Assembly (NCBI GenBank): GCA_028681035.1
Contig: JAQUJJ010000041.1
Coordinates: forward strand, 1 to 26,671
Reading direction: 5' to 3'
Source of the DNA: Candidatus Cloacimonadota bacterium
Lineage (GTDB): Bacteria; Cloacimonadota; Cloacimonadia; Cloacimonadales; Cloacimonadaceae
Length of the DNA stretch: 26,671 nt
In this document: in pieces, positions 16,536-23,641 of the stretch
How the letters are laid out: the number at the start of each line of letters is the position of its first letter
How positions within the stretch are numbered: the stretch's first letter is position 1
Made by a program: the position numbers and the translations under genes
Notes under the pieces: model-generated
The model's input: the letters and a program-made list of their open reading frames with translations, nothing else
The model's database searches: none
Told to the model about the DNA's origin: nothing

Positions 16536-17426
16536 ATGAGATTTATAGTCCTGCTTATCACCCTGTTATCCCTAAGCTTAGCATGGGCAGGAGATTTGCG
16601 TATCGTTCAGGCTAAGGACGGTAAAACCTTAACGCTGCAAAACCTCGCCAAAGGCTTGGAAGCTTATGACATCATATTTTTTGGTGAGTTTCACGATAAT
16701 ACCACTCTGCATCAATTGGAAAGGGATATACTGCCTTTGCTAGATGGGAAAAGAGAATTGGTGCTATCTTTCGAGATGTTCGAGCGGGATGTGCAGCAGT
16801 ATTTAACAGATTATGTGGAAGACAAGATTGATGAAGCAAGCTTTCTGGAAAACTCGCGTCCTTGGGGAAATTACGACCCCGATTACCGCCCCTTGGTAGA
16901 ATATGCCAGGATGCACAAGTTAAACGCCATAGCTGCCAATGTTCCCCGTATTTATGCCGGCAAACTTGCCAGACAGGGTATGGGATTTCTGGAAGAAATG
17001 GATGCCGAAGAACGCACTTGGTTAGCTCTCAAGATAACTGCTCCTGATGATGAATACAAAACTGCTTTTTATACGTTGATGGGTGCAGACAGCTCTCCGA
17101 TGCATGCCATGAGTGCAGATATAAACGCTATCGAACCCATATATCAGGCACAATGCTTGAAGGACGACACCATGGCAGAAAGCATTGTTTTTGCCCTGAA
17201 GGCAAAGCCCAAAGCCCGGCTAATCCACTTTAATGGAGACTTTCACAGCCATGCTTTTTTGGGGACAGTTTCGCGGGTTAAAGAAGCACTGCCTAAGCTT
17301 AAAATTGCCGTGATTAGCCCTGTTTATGCTCCGGACTGGCAAAATCAGAAACTTAGCGATGATGATAAACAAGCAGGCACATACATCATCTATTTACCAG
17401 AACCGCTTGCAGGAGGTGACGATTGA
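16536..17426 (+). CDS. exported ChaN-like haem-binding-family protein
   Basis: The 296-aa protein starts with a signal peptide (MRFIVLLITLLSLSLAWAG, cleavage expected near residue 19) and no lipobox cysteine, so it is likely periplasmic rather than a lipoprotein. The mature part belongs to the ChaN/PF04187 fold: FFGEFHDNTTLHQLE near the start, ELVLSFEMFERDVQ, the RPWGNYDPDYRPLVEYAR segment and the late IHFNGDFHSHAFLG. Campylobacter ChaN binds haem; whether this one does is unknown. Its last bases overlap the MEMO-family gene by four, which makes a functional link worth testing. Confidence 0.85.
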   Translation: MRFIVLLITLLSLSLAWAGDLRIVQAKDGKTLTLQNLAKGLEAYDIIFFGEFHDNTTLHQLERDILPLLDGKRELVLSFEMFERDVQQYLTDYVEDKIDEASFLENSRPWGNYDPDYRPLVEYARMHKLNAIAANVPRIYAGKLARQGMGFLEEMDAEERTWLALKITAPDDEYKTAFYTLMGADSSPMHAMSADINAIEPIYQAQCLKDDTMAESIVFALKAKPKARLIHFNGDFHSHAFLGTVSRVKEALPKLKIAVISPVYAPDWQNQKLSDDDKQAGTYIIYLPEPLAGGDD

Positions 17427-18241
17427 TACGAAATCCGGCTCATGCAGGAACCTTTTACCCAAGGTTTGGGGATCAGGTGAAACGTCAGATAGAAACCTGG
17501 ATTAGTGCTGCCGAGGAACCCAAACACAATGAACGAAACCTGGGAATTATTTTGCCCCATGCAGGCTATATGTATTCGGGTCAGTGCGCTGCGCTTGGCA
17601 TGCACAGCATTAGTGATGAGAATATTGATTGCTTTATATTGCTTCATCCCAGCCACCAGGGGCATCACTTCGATTTTAGCATATCTCCTTATAGCGAATA
17701 TGTAAACCCATTGGGGAGCTTGAAGCTGAACAGTGATTTTTACGATAAGCTATCGCCACAAACAAATCAGAATATTGAGCTTAGCTATCATCAAAACGAG
17801 CATTCCATGGAAATCCAGCTTCCATTTATTAGCTATTTCTATCCTAATGCCACTATCTTGCCGATTATGATTGGCAATCAGATTCCCTCTGTGGCAAAGC
17901 GATTGGCATCCATGCTGAATGATGTGATGTATAAGTCGTCTCAGAGAGTAGTAATCCTTTGCTCCACAGATTTATCCCATTACCATAAGGCGGATAGGGC
18001 AGAGGAACTTGATAAGGAACTAGTAGCTAATGTGTTGGCAATGCAGCCTGATAAGCTGTGGGATTCTATTCAACAGGGACGTGCAGAAGCTTGTGGGATT
18101 GGGGCTATTTTAACTCTACTCTATGTAGCAGATTATTATACAGCTCCGGAAGCAAAGCTAATCAACTACACACATTCAGGGATAGTATCAGGTAACAACC
18201 AACAGGTGGTTGGTTATTTAGCTGCTAAAATAAGCATATAA
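17423..18241 (+). CDS. amrB: MEMO1-family protein (AmmeMemoRadiSam system protein B)
   Basis: The 272-aa protein is a MEMO family member, with a fold like class III extradiol dioxygenases. Signature parts are RNPAHAGTFYP at the N-terminus, LPHAGYMYSGQCAA, LLHPSHQGHH, HSMEIQLPFISYF, STDLSHYHKA, EACGIGAI and YTHSGIVSG. Bacterial and archaeal copies are paired with AMMECR1 and often a radical SAM enzyme; the reaction is not settled. The start is TTG at 17423, chosen because AGGAGG sits 6 bases before it and the TTGA overlap couples it to the ChaN-like gene. Its AMMECR1 partner is 111 bases downstream, beyond a hairpin repeat. Confidence 0.92.
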   Translation: MIRNPAHAGTFYPRFGDQVKRQIETWISAAEEPKHNERNLGIILPHAGYMYSGQCAALGMHSISDENIDCFILLHPSHQGHHFDFSISPYSEYVNPLGSLKLNSDFYDKLSPQTNQNIELSYHQNEHSMEIQLPFISYFYPNATILPIMIGNQIPSVAKRLASMLNDVMYKSSQRVVILCSTDLSHYHKADRAEELDKELVANVLAMQPDKLWDSIQQGRAEACGIGAILTLLYVADYYTAPEAKLINYTHSGIVSGNNQQVVGYLAAKISI

Positions 18242-18251
18242 TGTGGTGGTG

Positions 18252-18332
18252 GTGGCAAACTCCGATTTGCCACAGTACCCAGAGGATGCTTCGAATACAG
18301 CTATCGGTCTCTGCCAATTCGGAGATTGGCAG
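18252..18332. repeat. paired REP-like hairpins (BIME-type), copy 2
   Basis: The same two hairpins as at 11357-11438: GTGGCAAA / TTTGCCAC with loop CTCCGA (18252-18273), and CTGCCAAT / ATTGGCAG with loop TCGGAG (18311-18332). The ~37-base middle has diverged and lost its own palindrome. The left side carries a short TGG triplet run instead of the 16-bp array. It sits between the MEMO and AMMECR1 genes, just ahead of the AMMECR1 Shine-Dalgarno. Confidence 0.85.
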
Positions 18333-18352
18333 CCCAATCTTAAGGAGGTTTT

Positions 18353-18898
18353 ATGTTTAGTCCTCAGCAAAAAAAGGCACTGCTTGGTTTAGCCAGGAGT
18401 GTGATAACTTCTCATTTCGAGCAACAGCGTATTAGCAGACCTGCTGATGCAGAGTTTGAAGCCAAGCGGGGAGTATTTGTCAGCCTTCATATCGGTGCTG
18501 AATTGCGTGGTTGCATAGGCTATATCAAGGGTTATAAATCCATCGTTGCCAGTATTGTAGAGATGGCAGATGCTGCGGCATTCAAAGACCCACGCTTTGC
18601 TCCGCTGGAAAAAAGGGAACTGGATAGTATCTGCATTGAACTCTCGATATTAGGCGAATTAGAATTGTTGCAACCAGCAGAAGAACCGGTAATTGGCAGA
18701 GATGGCTTGTATATCATCCATCCCTATGGTAGCGGTTTATTGCTTCCTCAGGTGGCAGTGGAATGTGGTTGGGATGCACATACTTTCCTGCGTGAAGTTT
18801 GCCGCAAAGCGGGTTTGAACAGTAGCGCATATAAAGATGCCAACAGCCGTGTTTACCGCTTTACTGCGGAAATCTTCAGCGAGAAAGATACTTTTTGA
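18353..18898 (+). CDS. amrA: AMMECR1-domain protein (AmmeMemoRadiSam system protein A)
   Basis: The 181-aa protein is a complete AMMECR1 domain. It shows RGVFVSLHIGAELRGCIGYI with the family's RGCIG core, AAFKDPRFAPLEKREL, SILGELELL, GRDGLYII, GLLLPQVAVECGW and the final FLREVCRKAGL. The function is unknown, but it almost always accompanies MEMO-type proteins in prokaryotes, as here. TTAAGGAGG precedes the ATG at 6 bases, a strong site that immediately follows a REP-like hairpin. A radical SAM partner is not present in the window. Confidence 0.93.
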   Translation: MFSPQQKKALLGLARSVITSHFEQQRISRPADAEFEAKRGVFVSLHIGAELRGCIGYIKGYKSIVASIVEMADAAAFKDPRFAPLEKRELDSICIELSILGELELLQPAEEPVIGRDGLYIIHPYGSGLLLPQVAVECGWDAHTFLREVCRKAGLNSSAYKDANSRVYRFTAEIFSEKDTF

Positions 18899-18930
18899 TT
18901 GACAGATTACCCCCCACTTTTTTCTTGTAA
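18899..18930 (+). promoter_or_regulatory. possible promoter of the tRNA cluster
   Basis: TTGACA at 18899-18904 is a perfect -35 box. The -10 is unclear: CTTGTA or TTGTAA lies 19-20 bases further on, which is longer than the optimum. It is supported mainly by position, just before the first tRNA. Confidence 0.3.
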
Positions 18931-18951
18931 CGAGAATGATGTTTCACATTA

Positions 18952-19026
<75 letters not shown>

Positions 19027-19034
19027 GTTTATAA

Positions 19035-19108
19035 GGCGACATAGCCAAGCGGTAAGGCAGAGGTCTGCAAAATCTCCATCCCCGGTTCAAATCCGGGTGT
19101 CGCCTCCA
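19035..19108 (+). tRNA. tRNA-Cys (anticodon GCA)
   Basis: Acceptor GGCGACA / TGTCGCC, anticodon stem GAGGT / ATCTC with loop CTGCAAA, T-arm CCCGG-TTCAAAT-CCGGG, and encoded CCA. It lies eight bases after tRNA-Gly, so it is probably one transcript. Confidence 0.96.
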
Positions 19109-19117
19109 ATATTACGT

Positions 19118-19204
19118 GCCGGAGTGGTGGAACAGGTAGACACAAGGGACTTAAAATCCCTCGGGTGCAAGCCCGTGCCGGTTCGATTCCGGCCTCTGGT
19201 ACCA
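19118..19204 (+). tRNA. tRNA-Leu (anticodon UAA)
   Basis: An 87-base class II tRNA: acceptor GCCGGAG / CTCTGGT (two G-U pairs), anticodon stem AGGGA / TCCCT around CTTAAAA, a long variable arm (TCGGGTGCAAGCCCG region), T-arm GCCGG-TTCGATT-CCGGC, and encoded CCA. Confidence 0.96.
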
Positions 19205-19213
19205 TACTTTAGT

Positions 19214-19237
19214 GTAGAGCAGGATGCCAATCCTGCT
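19214..19237. repeat. solitary GTAG-footed hairpin between tRNA genes
   Basis: GTAG (19214-19217) directly abuts arms AGCAGGA / TCCTGCT around a 6-base loop TGCCAA. The geometry (4-base foot, 7-bp stem, 6-base loop) equals the RAYT-flanking hairpins, but the loop differs. It sits between tRNA-Leu and the second tRNA-Gly. Confidence 0.5.
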
Positions 19238-19271
19238 TTATGCTAATTCAAGTGTTCAACAATTTATGCGA

Positions 19272-19346
<75 letters not shown>

Positions 19347-19397
19347 TTCTTTTTTGCTATTGACTTTTTTACCCTCTGCAATTTCCTGTTTCGTTAT

Positions 19398-20060
19398 ATG
19401 AAGTATAAAGCAATAATCTTTGATCTCGATGGAACTCTGATAGATTCTATGTCGCTTTGGCGGCGCGTTGATACGGAATTCCTGAATAGCAGAGGCATTG
19501 AAGTGCCCGCTGACCTCTTTGCACACCTCCCGCACGGCAATAGCTTTATCCAAACAGCACAGTATTTTAAAGACCGTTTTGGCTTGCCGGATAGCACCGC
19601 CAGCATAATGCAGGAATGGACTGATATGGTTAGCTACCATTACGAAAGCGATGTCCAATTGAAACCCGGTGTGGGCGATCTTGTGCGCGAGTTATACAGC
19701 AAACAATACCTTATCGGCTTGGGAACTAGCAACTCTCTGGAATTAGCAAAGAAAGCCTTAATTCACAATGATTTGTGGCAATACTTTAGCTGCGCTGTAA
19801 CAGGTGATGAACACCTGAAAGGTAAGCCTTTTCCGGATATCTATTTACTTGCGGGAGAGCGGTTGGCTGTGTTCCCTCTGGACTGCCTTGTAATTGAAGA
19901 TACGCTAACCGGTGTGCAAGCTGGCAAGGCAGCAGGAATGGACGTTTTTGCCATATACGATGCCGATAGCGCAGAGTTTCATCCCATAATAAAGACAATA
20001 GCAGATGGCTTTTATGAAGACTACAAATCACTTAGAGCAGCGGTATTTAACAAAGAGTAA
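19398..20060 (+). CDS. HAD-superfamily hydrolase, beta-phosphoglucomutase-like
   Basis: The 220-aa protein has HAD motif I FDLDGTLIDS (nucleophile Asp9, acid Asp11), a helical cap (about 17-85), motif II LGTSNS, the motif III lysine in KGKPFPDIY, and motif IV VIEDTLTGVQAGKAAGM. It would be a small-molecule phosphatase or phosphosugar mutase; the substrate cannot be read. The start is placed at ATG 19398 because motif I then begins at residue 8, as is usual. An earlier in-frame start would run into the tRNA-Gly gene. The Shine-Dalgarno is weak. The stop lies inside the left arm of a purine-rich inverted repeat. Confidence 0.85.
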   Translation: MKYKAIIFDLDGTLIDSMSLWRRVDTEFLNSRGIEVPADLFAHLPHGNSFIQTAQYFKDRFGLPDSTASIMQEWTDMVSYHYESDVQLKPGVGDLVRELYSKQYLIGLGTSNSLELAKKALIHNDLWQYFSCAVTGDEHLKGKPFPDIYLLAGERLAVFPLDCLVIEDTLTGVQAGKAAGMDVFAIYDADSAEFHPIIKTIADGFYEDYKSLRAAVFNKE

Positions 20061-20201
20061 AAGAGTGAAAGAGATAAAGAGAGAAAAAGTCAATTATTGT
20101 GTTGTGTAACTATGGATCATAGCTTTTTATCAGTATTTATTGACGGAATGGATCTACACTTTCCTCTTTCCTGCTTTCTCTCTTTTGCTCTTTTACTCTT
20201 T
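20052..20201. repeat. purine/pyrimidine inverted repeat around an intergenic region
   Basis: A perfect 14-bp inverted pair, AAAGAGTAAAAGAG at 20052-20065 and its complement at 20188-20201, extends imperfectly. The left tract to ~20089 is almost all purine and the right tract from ~20158 is almost all pyrimidine. About 120 bases lie between the perfect arms. The left arm includes the HAD stop codon. It may form a long hairpin; no gene is seen inside. Confidence 0.65.
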
Positions 20202-20257
20202 GTAAAACCTTGTCCATAACCCATTTATTACTAAATACTTAAACTAGGAGTTACTTA

Positions 20258-20947
20258 ATGAAATCTAACTTATACATTGTAATCGGTGCGTACGGAAGCG
20301 GTAAGAGCGAATATTCCATTCACCTTGCCAGAAAGCTTAAGGACGCAGGACAGGATGTTGTTTTGGCAGACATGGACGTGGTAAATCCCTATTTTCGGTC
20401 ACGCGATGTACGTGAAGATTTCGCCAAAATAGGTATTGACGTGATAGCCCCGGAAGGGGAATTCAAACATGCCGATTTACCTATGATATCTCCCCGTATC
20501 AAGGGAGCTATCGAAAACTATAGCAAAACTGTGATACTGGATGTAGGTGGCGATCCCGCAGGTTGTCGCACTCTTGGCAGGTTTGTGGATATTATTAACC
20601 AGCGTGGCTATGAAATGCTGTTTGTGGTTAATACTTTGCGTCCATTTACCGCCTCGGTAGAAGAGATTTTAACGATGAAAGAGCATTTGGAGTTTACTTC
20701 CAAGCTAAAGATTACCGAATTCATCTGTAACACAAATCTAATGGCAGATACCACGCTTAGCCTTGTTGAGGAAGGAATAGCCATCATCCGTAAAGCTGCA
20801 CAGATGAGCGATGCCAAGTTAATCACCTATCTTGTTTTAGATGAATACAAAAGCATAGTCCCTGAAGGCTTAAATGGCTTGCATAGGGAAGTGATGCTAT
20901 ACACGCTGAAGAAACCTTGGGAAGCTATTATCGCCAAAGGTATCTAA
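20258..20947 (+). CDS. P-loop NTPase of the SIMIBI/CobQ-MinD-like group, function unknown
   Basis: The 229-aa cytoplasmic protein has Walker A VIGAYGSGKSEYS (G9-S15 region), then VVLADMDVVNPYFRSRD, which resembles the switch I/deviant-Walker region of SIMIBI ATPases. VILDVGGDPAGCRTLG (Walker B / switch II-like, near residue 91) and a late FICNTNL also fit that group. Such proteins often act as metallochaperones, ligases or partitioning ATPases; nothing here selects one. AGGAG precedes the ATG by about 8 bases. It appears to be a single-gene unit with ~370 gene-free bases after it. Confidence 0.75.
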   Translation: MKSNLYIVIGAYGSGKSEYSIHLARKLKDAGQDVVLADMDVVNPYFRSRDVREDFAKIGIDVIAPEGEFKHADLPMISPRIKGAIENYSKTVILDVGGDPAGCRTLGRFVDIINQRGYEMLFVVNTLRPFTASVEEILTMKEHLEFTSKLKITEFICNTNLMADTTLSLVEEGIAIIRKAAQMSDAKLITYLVLDEYKSIVPEGLNGLHREVMLYTLKKPWEAIIAKGI

Positions 20948-21080
20948 ATCTACCTTAATGCTTTTTGCAGAGCGAAAGATTACTCTGTTCATGCCAAGTT
21001 CTTGCTCCCCAGAAACTGATCCGCCCGAGATAGATATTGCACAATTTCATTTATGGCGGGTACATACATGCTTAAAACTC

Positions 21081-21136
21081 AGGTGATTCCCATGTGATTC
21101 CCACGTGAATCCCAGGTAAAAGCATGGGGATCACCT
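21081..21136. repeat. 56-bp stem-loop related to the 14308 palindrome
   Basis: Arms AGGTGATTCCCATG / CATGGGGATCACCT pair over 14 bp with one G-U, around a 28-base loop that holds its own small palindrome. Bases 21091-21108 match 16 of 18 at 14311-14328. It lies in the gene-free stretch 20948-21321, in which no other clear signal was seen. Confidence 0.6.
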
Positions 21137-21321
21137 GGAAAACACTTCGTTGTTAGCAGTGGTTGGAGCAAGCTCTCCACGAACAGAAGGCAGCAAACAT
21201 AGAAATAGCATTGTCAGAACAGAGCTGGCTTAGTATCGAGCAGTAGGTGTAATTTTTAGCTTTTTCGGCTTGAAAATTGTATCAGGATAAGCAGAATAGT
21301 ATTTTAAATGGAGTGTGGTTA

Positions 21322-23337
21322 ATGAAGCCTTCCTTGAACTCACGCATCTTGCTGTTAATGTGCACGATGGCACTAATAACAGTATTGTTGGGAGCACATA
21401 GTGTGCTGCCTGCAGACCTTAACAATGCAGGAACGAGGTTCTCTGAAACCAATCCTCCCGTGGGACAAGTACGCCCCATAGCGGAATTTGAGCCGGCAAC
21501 TTCGGTGTTGATTAGTTATCCGCTTGGCATTCCCGTGTCGCTTGTAACTCAGCTTTCGAATACTGCCACAGTTATATGTTTGGTAAGCAGCAGCCAACAG
21601 AATGCAGCCAATACTTCCTTTGCCAATGCAGGTGCTAATATGGCGAATATCACTTACTTCAACGTATCAACTGATTCATATTGGACAAGGGATTTCGCGC
21701 CCTGGTTTGTCTTTGATGGTAATGGACAATATGGTGTGGTGGATTTTGTTTACAATCGCCCTCGCCCCAATGATAATATGGTACCACAGCTTTTTGCAAC
21801 GCACTTTGGCTTGAATTACTATGGCATGAATCTGAAACAAACGGGTGGCAATTATATGACCGATGGCATCAATACTGCTGCACAAACTACCATTGCTTAC
21901 ACCGAAAACGGGAGCAATCAGGCTAATGTAAATGCTAAAATGCAGAGTTATATGGGTATCACGAATCTACAGGTACTAGAAGACCCAAACGACACTTACA
22001 TAGACCATATTGATTGCTGGGGTAAGTTCCTGGCACCAGATAAAGTGCTGATTCGCAGCGTACCAAACAGCCATGCTCAATATGGTGCGATTGAAGCCAC
22101 AGCGAATCATTTTGCAGCTATGAACTGCGCTTGGGGCTATCCCTACAAAGTTTACAGGGTAAATACGCCTTACGACCAACCTTACACCAATTCCCTTATC
22201 TTGAATAATAAGGTATTTGTTCCAATTATGGGTTCTAGCTATGATGCTGCTGCTTTACAGGTGTATCGTACTGCGATGCCGGGGTATGAGGTTATCGGAG
22301 TAAACGGCTCTTCCTCTGCCCCTTGGGAATCTACCGATGCGCTGCATTGCCGTACGCATGAAATACCAGATAAGAATATGCTGCACATTGCCCACTCTCC
22401 CCTGCATGGACAAGTGGATATAGATTCAAGCTACCAGCTTTGGGCAGATATTAATGCACATAGCGGACAGCCCTTGTATAGCGATTCTTTGTTTGTATGC
22501 TATAATGTGAACTCTGGAGAATGGAATCGTAGTTATCTTCAAGCAGAAGGTGGTGATGATTATGCCACAAACTTAAATGGCTTTGCTGTCGGTGATACGA
22601 TACGCTACTTTATTCATGCAGCAGACCAATCTGGCAGGAGCTATAACCATCCTTCGTTTGCCGCTCTTGATCCACACATCTTTGTTATTCAGCCAGATAA
22701 TACTGCTCCTGTTATTCAGCATACCGCTCTTGCAAATATAGGTAACCAGCTTAATCCAGTTAACTTCACTGCACATGTTTCGGACAACAACGGAATCAGC
22801 CAGGTTATCTTTAGCTACAAAGTGGATAACAACCCAGCGCACGAGCAGAACATGGAAGATATTGGTGATGGAGATTACCGCTTTTCCTTTTTGCCTAACT
22901 TCGCCCCAAGCGCTACGTACTTTTATTACCAAATCGTAGCTTATGATACTGCTAATCCTCCTAATACCAGCGAGTTCCCCGGTTTCGATACTTGGTGGGA
23001 TGTGCCGATCCAAACAGTTTCTTCGGAAGATAATACAGTTCCTCTGCTTTCTGAAGGGATAAAATCCGTTTACCCCAATCCTTTTATTGTGGGGAAAACT
23101 ACCTCAGTAAAACTTAGCTATTATACGGGAAAGTCCGTGCCTCTAGTATGGAAAGTTTTCAACATGAGGGGGCAGCTAATCTATGAACAACATTCAATAT
23201 CCACAAGCAAGGGCTTACAGGAGCTAAGTTGGAATGGGAAAGACATGCGTGGAAATATCTCCACAAGTGGGGTATATTTAGTAGAAGTTTCTCTAGGTGA
23301 AAAGAGCTACAAACACAAGCTGCTAATGAGTAAATAG
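21322..23337 (+). CDS. secreted peptidylarginine/agmatine deiminase-family enzyme with C-terminal sorting domain
   Basis: The 671-aa protein belongs to PF04371 (agmatine deiminase / PPAD). It starts at ATG 21322, with GGAG 8 bases upstream and a signal peptide (about 1-31); an earlier TTG at 21277 lacks such support. The catalytic domain (about 45-360) has WTRD (Asp124), FVYNRPRPN (Arg146, Arg148), GGNYMTDG (Asp181), DHIDCWGKF (His229, Asp231), Asn290 and LHCRTHEIP (Cys343). These match recalled PPAD residues at nearly constant offset, including the two arginines that bind a C-terminal arginine carboxylate. Ig-like regions follow (about 365-575). Residues ~582-671 form a type IX secretion sorting domain (SVYPNPF, MRGQLIYE, SGVYLVEV). 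It probably citrullinates peptides outside the cell; agmatine as substrate cannot be excluded. Confidence 0.85.
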   Translation: MKPSLNSRILLLMCTMALITVLLGAHSVLPADLNNAGTRFSETNPPVGQVRPIAEFEPATSVLISYPLGIPVSLVTQLSNTATVICLVSSSQQNAANTSFANAGANMANITYFNVSTDSYWTRDFAPWFVFDGNGQYGVVDFVYNRPRPNDNMVPQLFATHFGLNYYGMNLKQTGGNYMTDGINTAAQTTIAYTENGSNQANVNAKMQSYMGITNLQVLEDPNDTYIDHIDCWGKFLAPDKVLIRSVPNSHAQYGAIEATANHFAAMNCAWGYPYKVYRVNTPYDQPYTNSLILNNKVFVPIMGSSYDAAALQVYRTAMPGYEVIGVNGSSSAPWESTDALHCRTHEIPDKNMLHIAHSPLHGQVDIDSSYQLWADINAHSGQPLYSDSLFVCYNVNSGEWNRSYLQAEGGDDYATNLNGFAVGDTIRYFIHAADQSGRSYNHPSFAALDPHIFVIQPDNTAPVIQHTALANIGNQLNPVNFTAHVSDNNGISQVIFSYKVDNNPAHEQNMEDIGDGDYRFSFLPNFAPSATYFYYQIVAYDTANPPNTSEFPGFDTWWDVPIQTVSSEDNTVPLLSEGIKSVYPNPFIVGKTTSVKLSYYTGKSVPLVWKVFNMRGQLIYEQHSISTSKGLQELSWNGKDMRGNISTSGVYLVEVSLGEKSYKHKLLMSK

Positions 23338-23390
23338 GGGTTGTTGACATTTGTCAATAGGGAATAGTGAATAACATCGACATTTTGTTC

Positions 23391-23419
23391 TTGACACAAA
23401 ACAGGACGTAGATAACTAT
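23391..23419 (+). promoter_or_regulatory. possible promoter upstream of the pot operon
   Basis: A perfect TTGACA (23391-23396), a 17-base spacer and a weak AACTAT (23414-23419). A second TTGACA at 23344-23349 is part of a small palindrome (TTGACA-TT-TGTCAA). The terminator at 23459-23498 lies downstream, so transcription from here would have to read through it. Confidence 0.3.
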
Positions 23420-23458
23420 GACTACAGCCTACAGACCCTACATAGAATGCCCTCCGAG

Positions 23459-23498
23459 CAGTGGGGATGCCGACCGGCATTCCCCACTGTATTTTTTT
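23459..23498 (+). terminator. Rho-independent terminator between the deiminase gene and potA
   Basis: A 13-bp stem with a single bulged T (23459-23471 with 23476-23489), a four-base loop GACC, then seven consecutive T (23492-23498). It lies 122 bases after the deiminase stop and 25 bases before a small leader ORF. It could end the deiminase transcript or act as an attenuator for the pot operon. Confidence 0.8.
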
Positions 23499-23523
23499 GC
23501 CTATAAGTATTGGGGAGTTTAAC

Positions 23524-23622
23524 ATGAAGAACCTAATCATGACTTACAAAGCTGTCTTTAATACATGCAGCCCGTTGTTTGGCAAGTGTTCCTCTGCCAA
23601 CACTAAAAACCTTATTACTTAA
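23524..23622 (+). CDS. possible 32-aa leader peptide ahead of potA
   Basis: A short frame with ATG 23524 and GGGGAG about 5 bases upstream, a better ribosome site than potA itself has. It encodes 32 residues (MKNLIMTYKAVFN... to ...NTKNLIT), ends 19 bases before the potA start, and shows no known domain. Inside its 3' half, two stems exclude each other: TTGGCA/TGCCAA (23579-23600) and AGTGTT/AACACT (23585-23604). It could be a regulatory leader; coding is not proven. Confidence 0.35.
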   Translation: MKNLIMTYKAVFNTCSPLFGKCSSANTKNLIT

Positions 23623-23641
23623 TAAAGGAGTGTAGCTACTG

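Noticed and set aside
21277..21321. Upstream TTG start for the deiminase gene
   Set aside because: It would put 15 polar residues before the signal peptide and has no Shine-Dalgarno; ATG 21322 has GGAG at good spacing.
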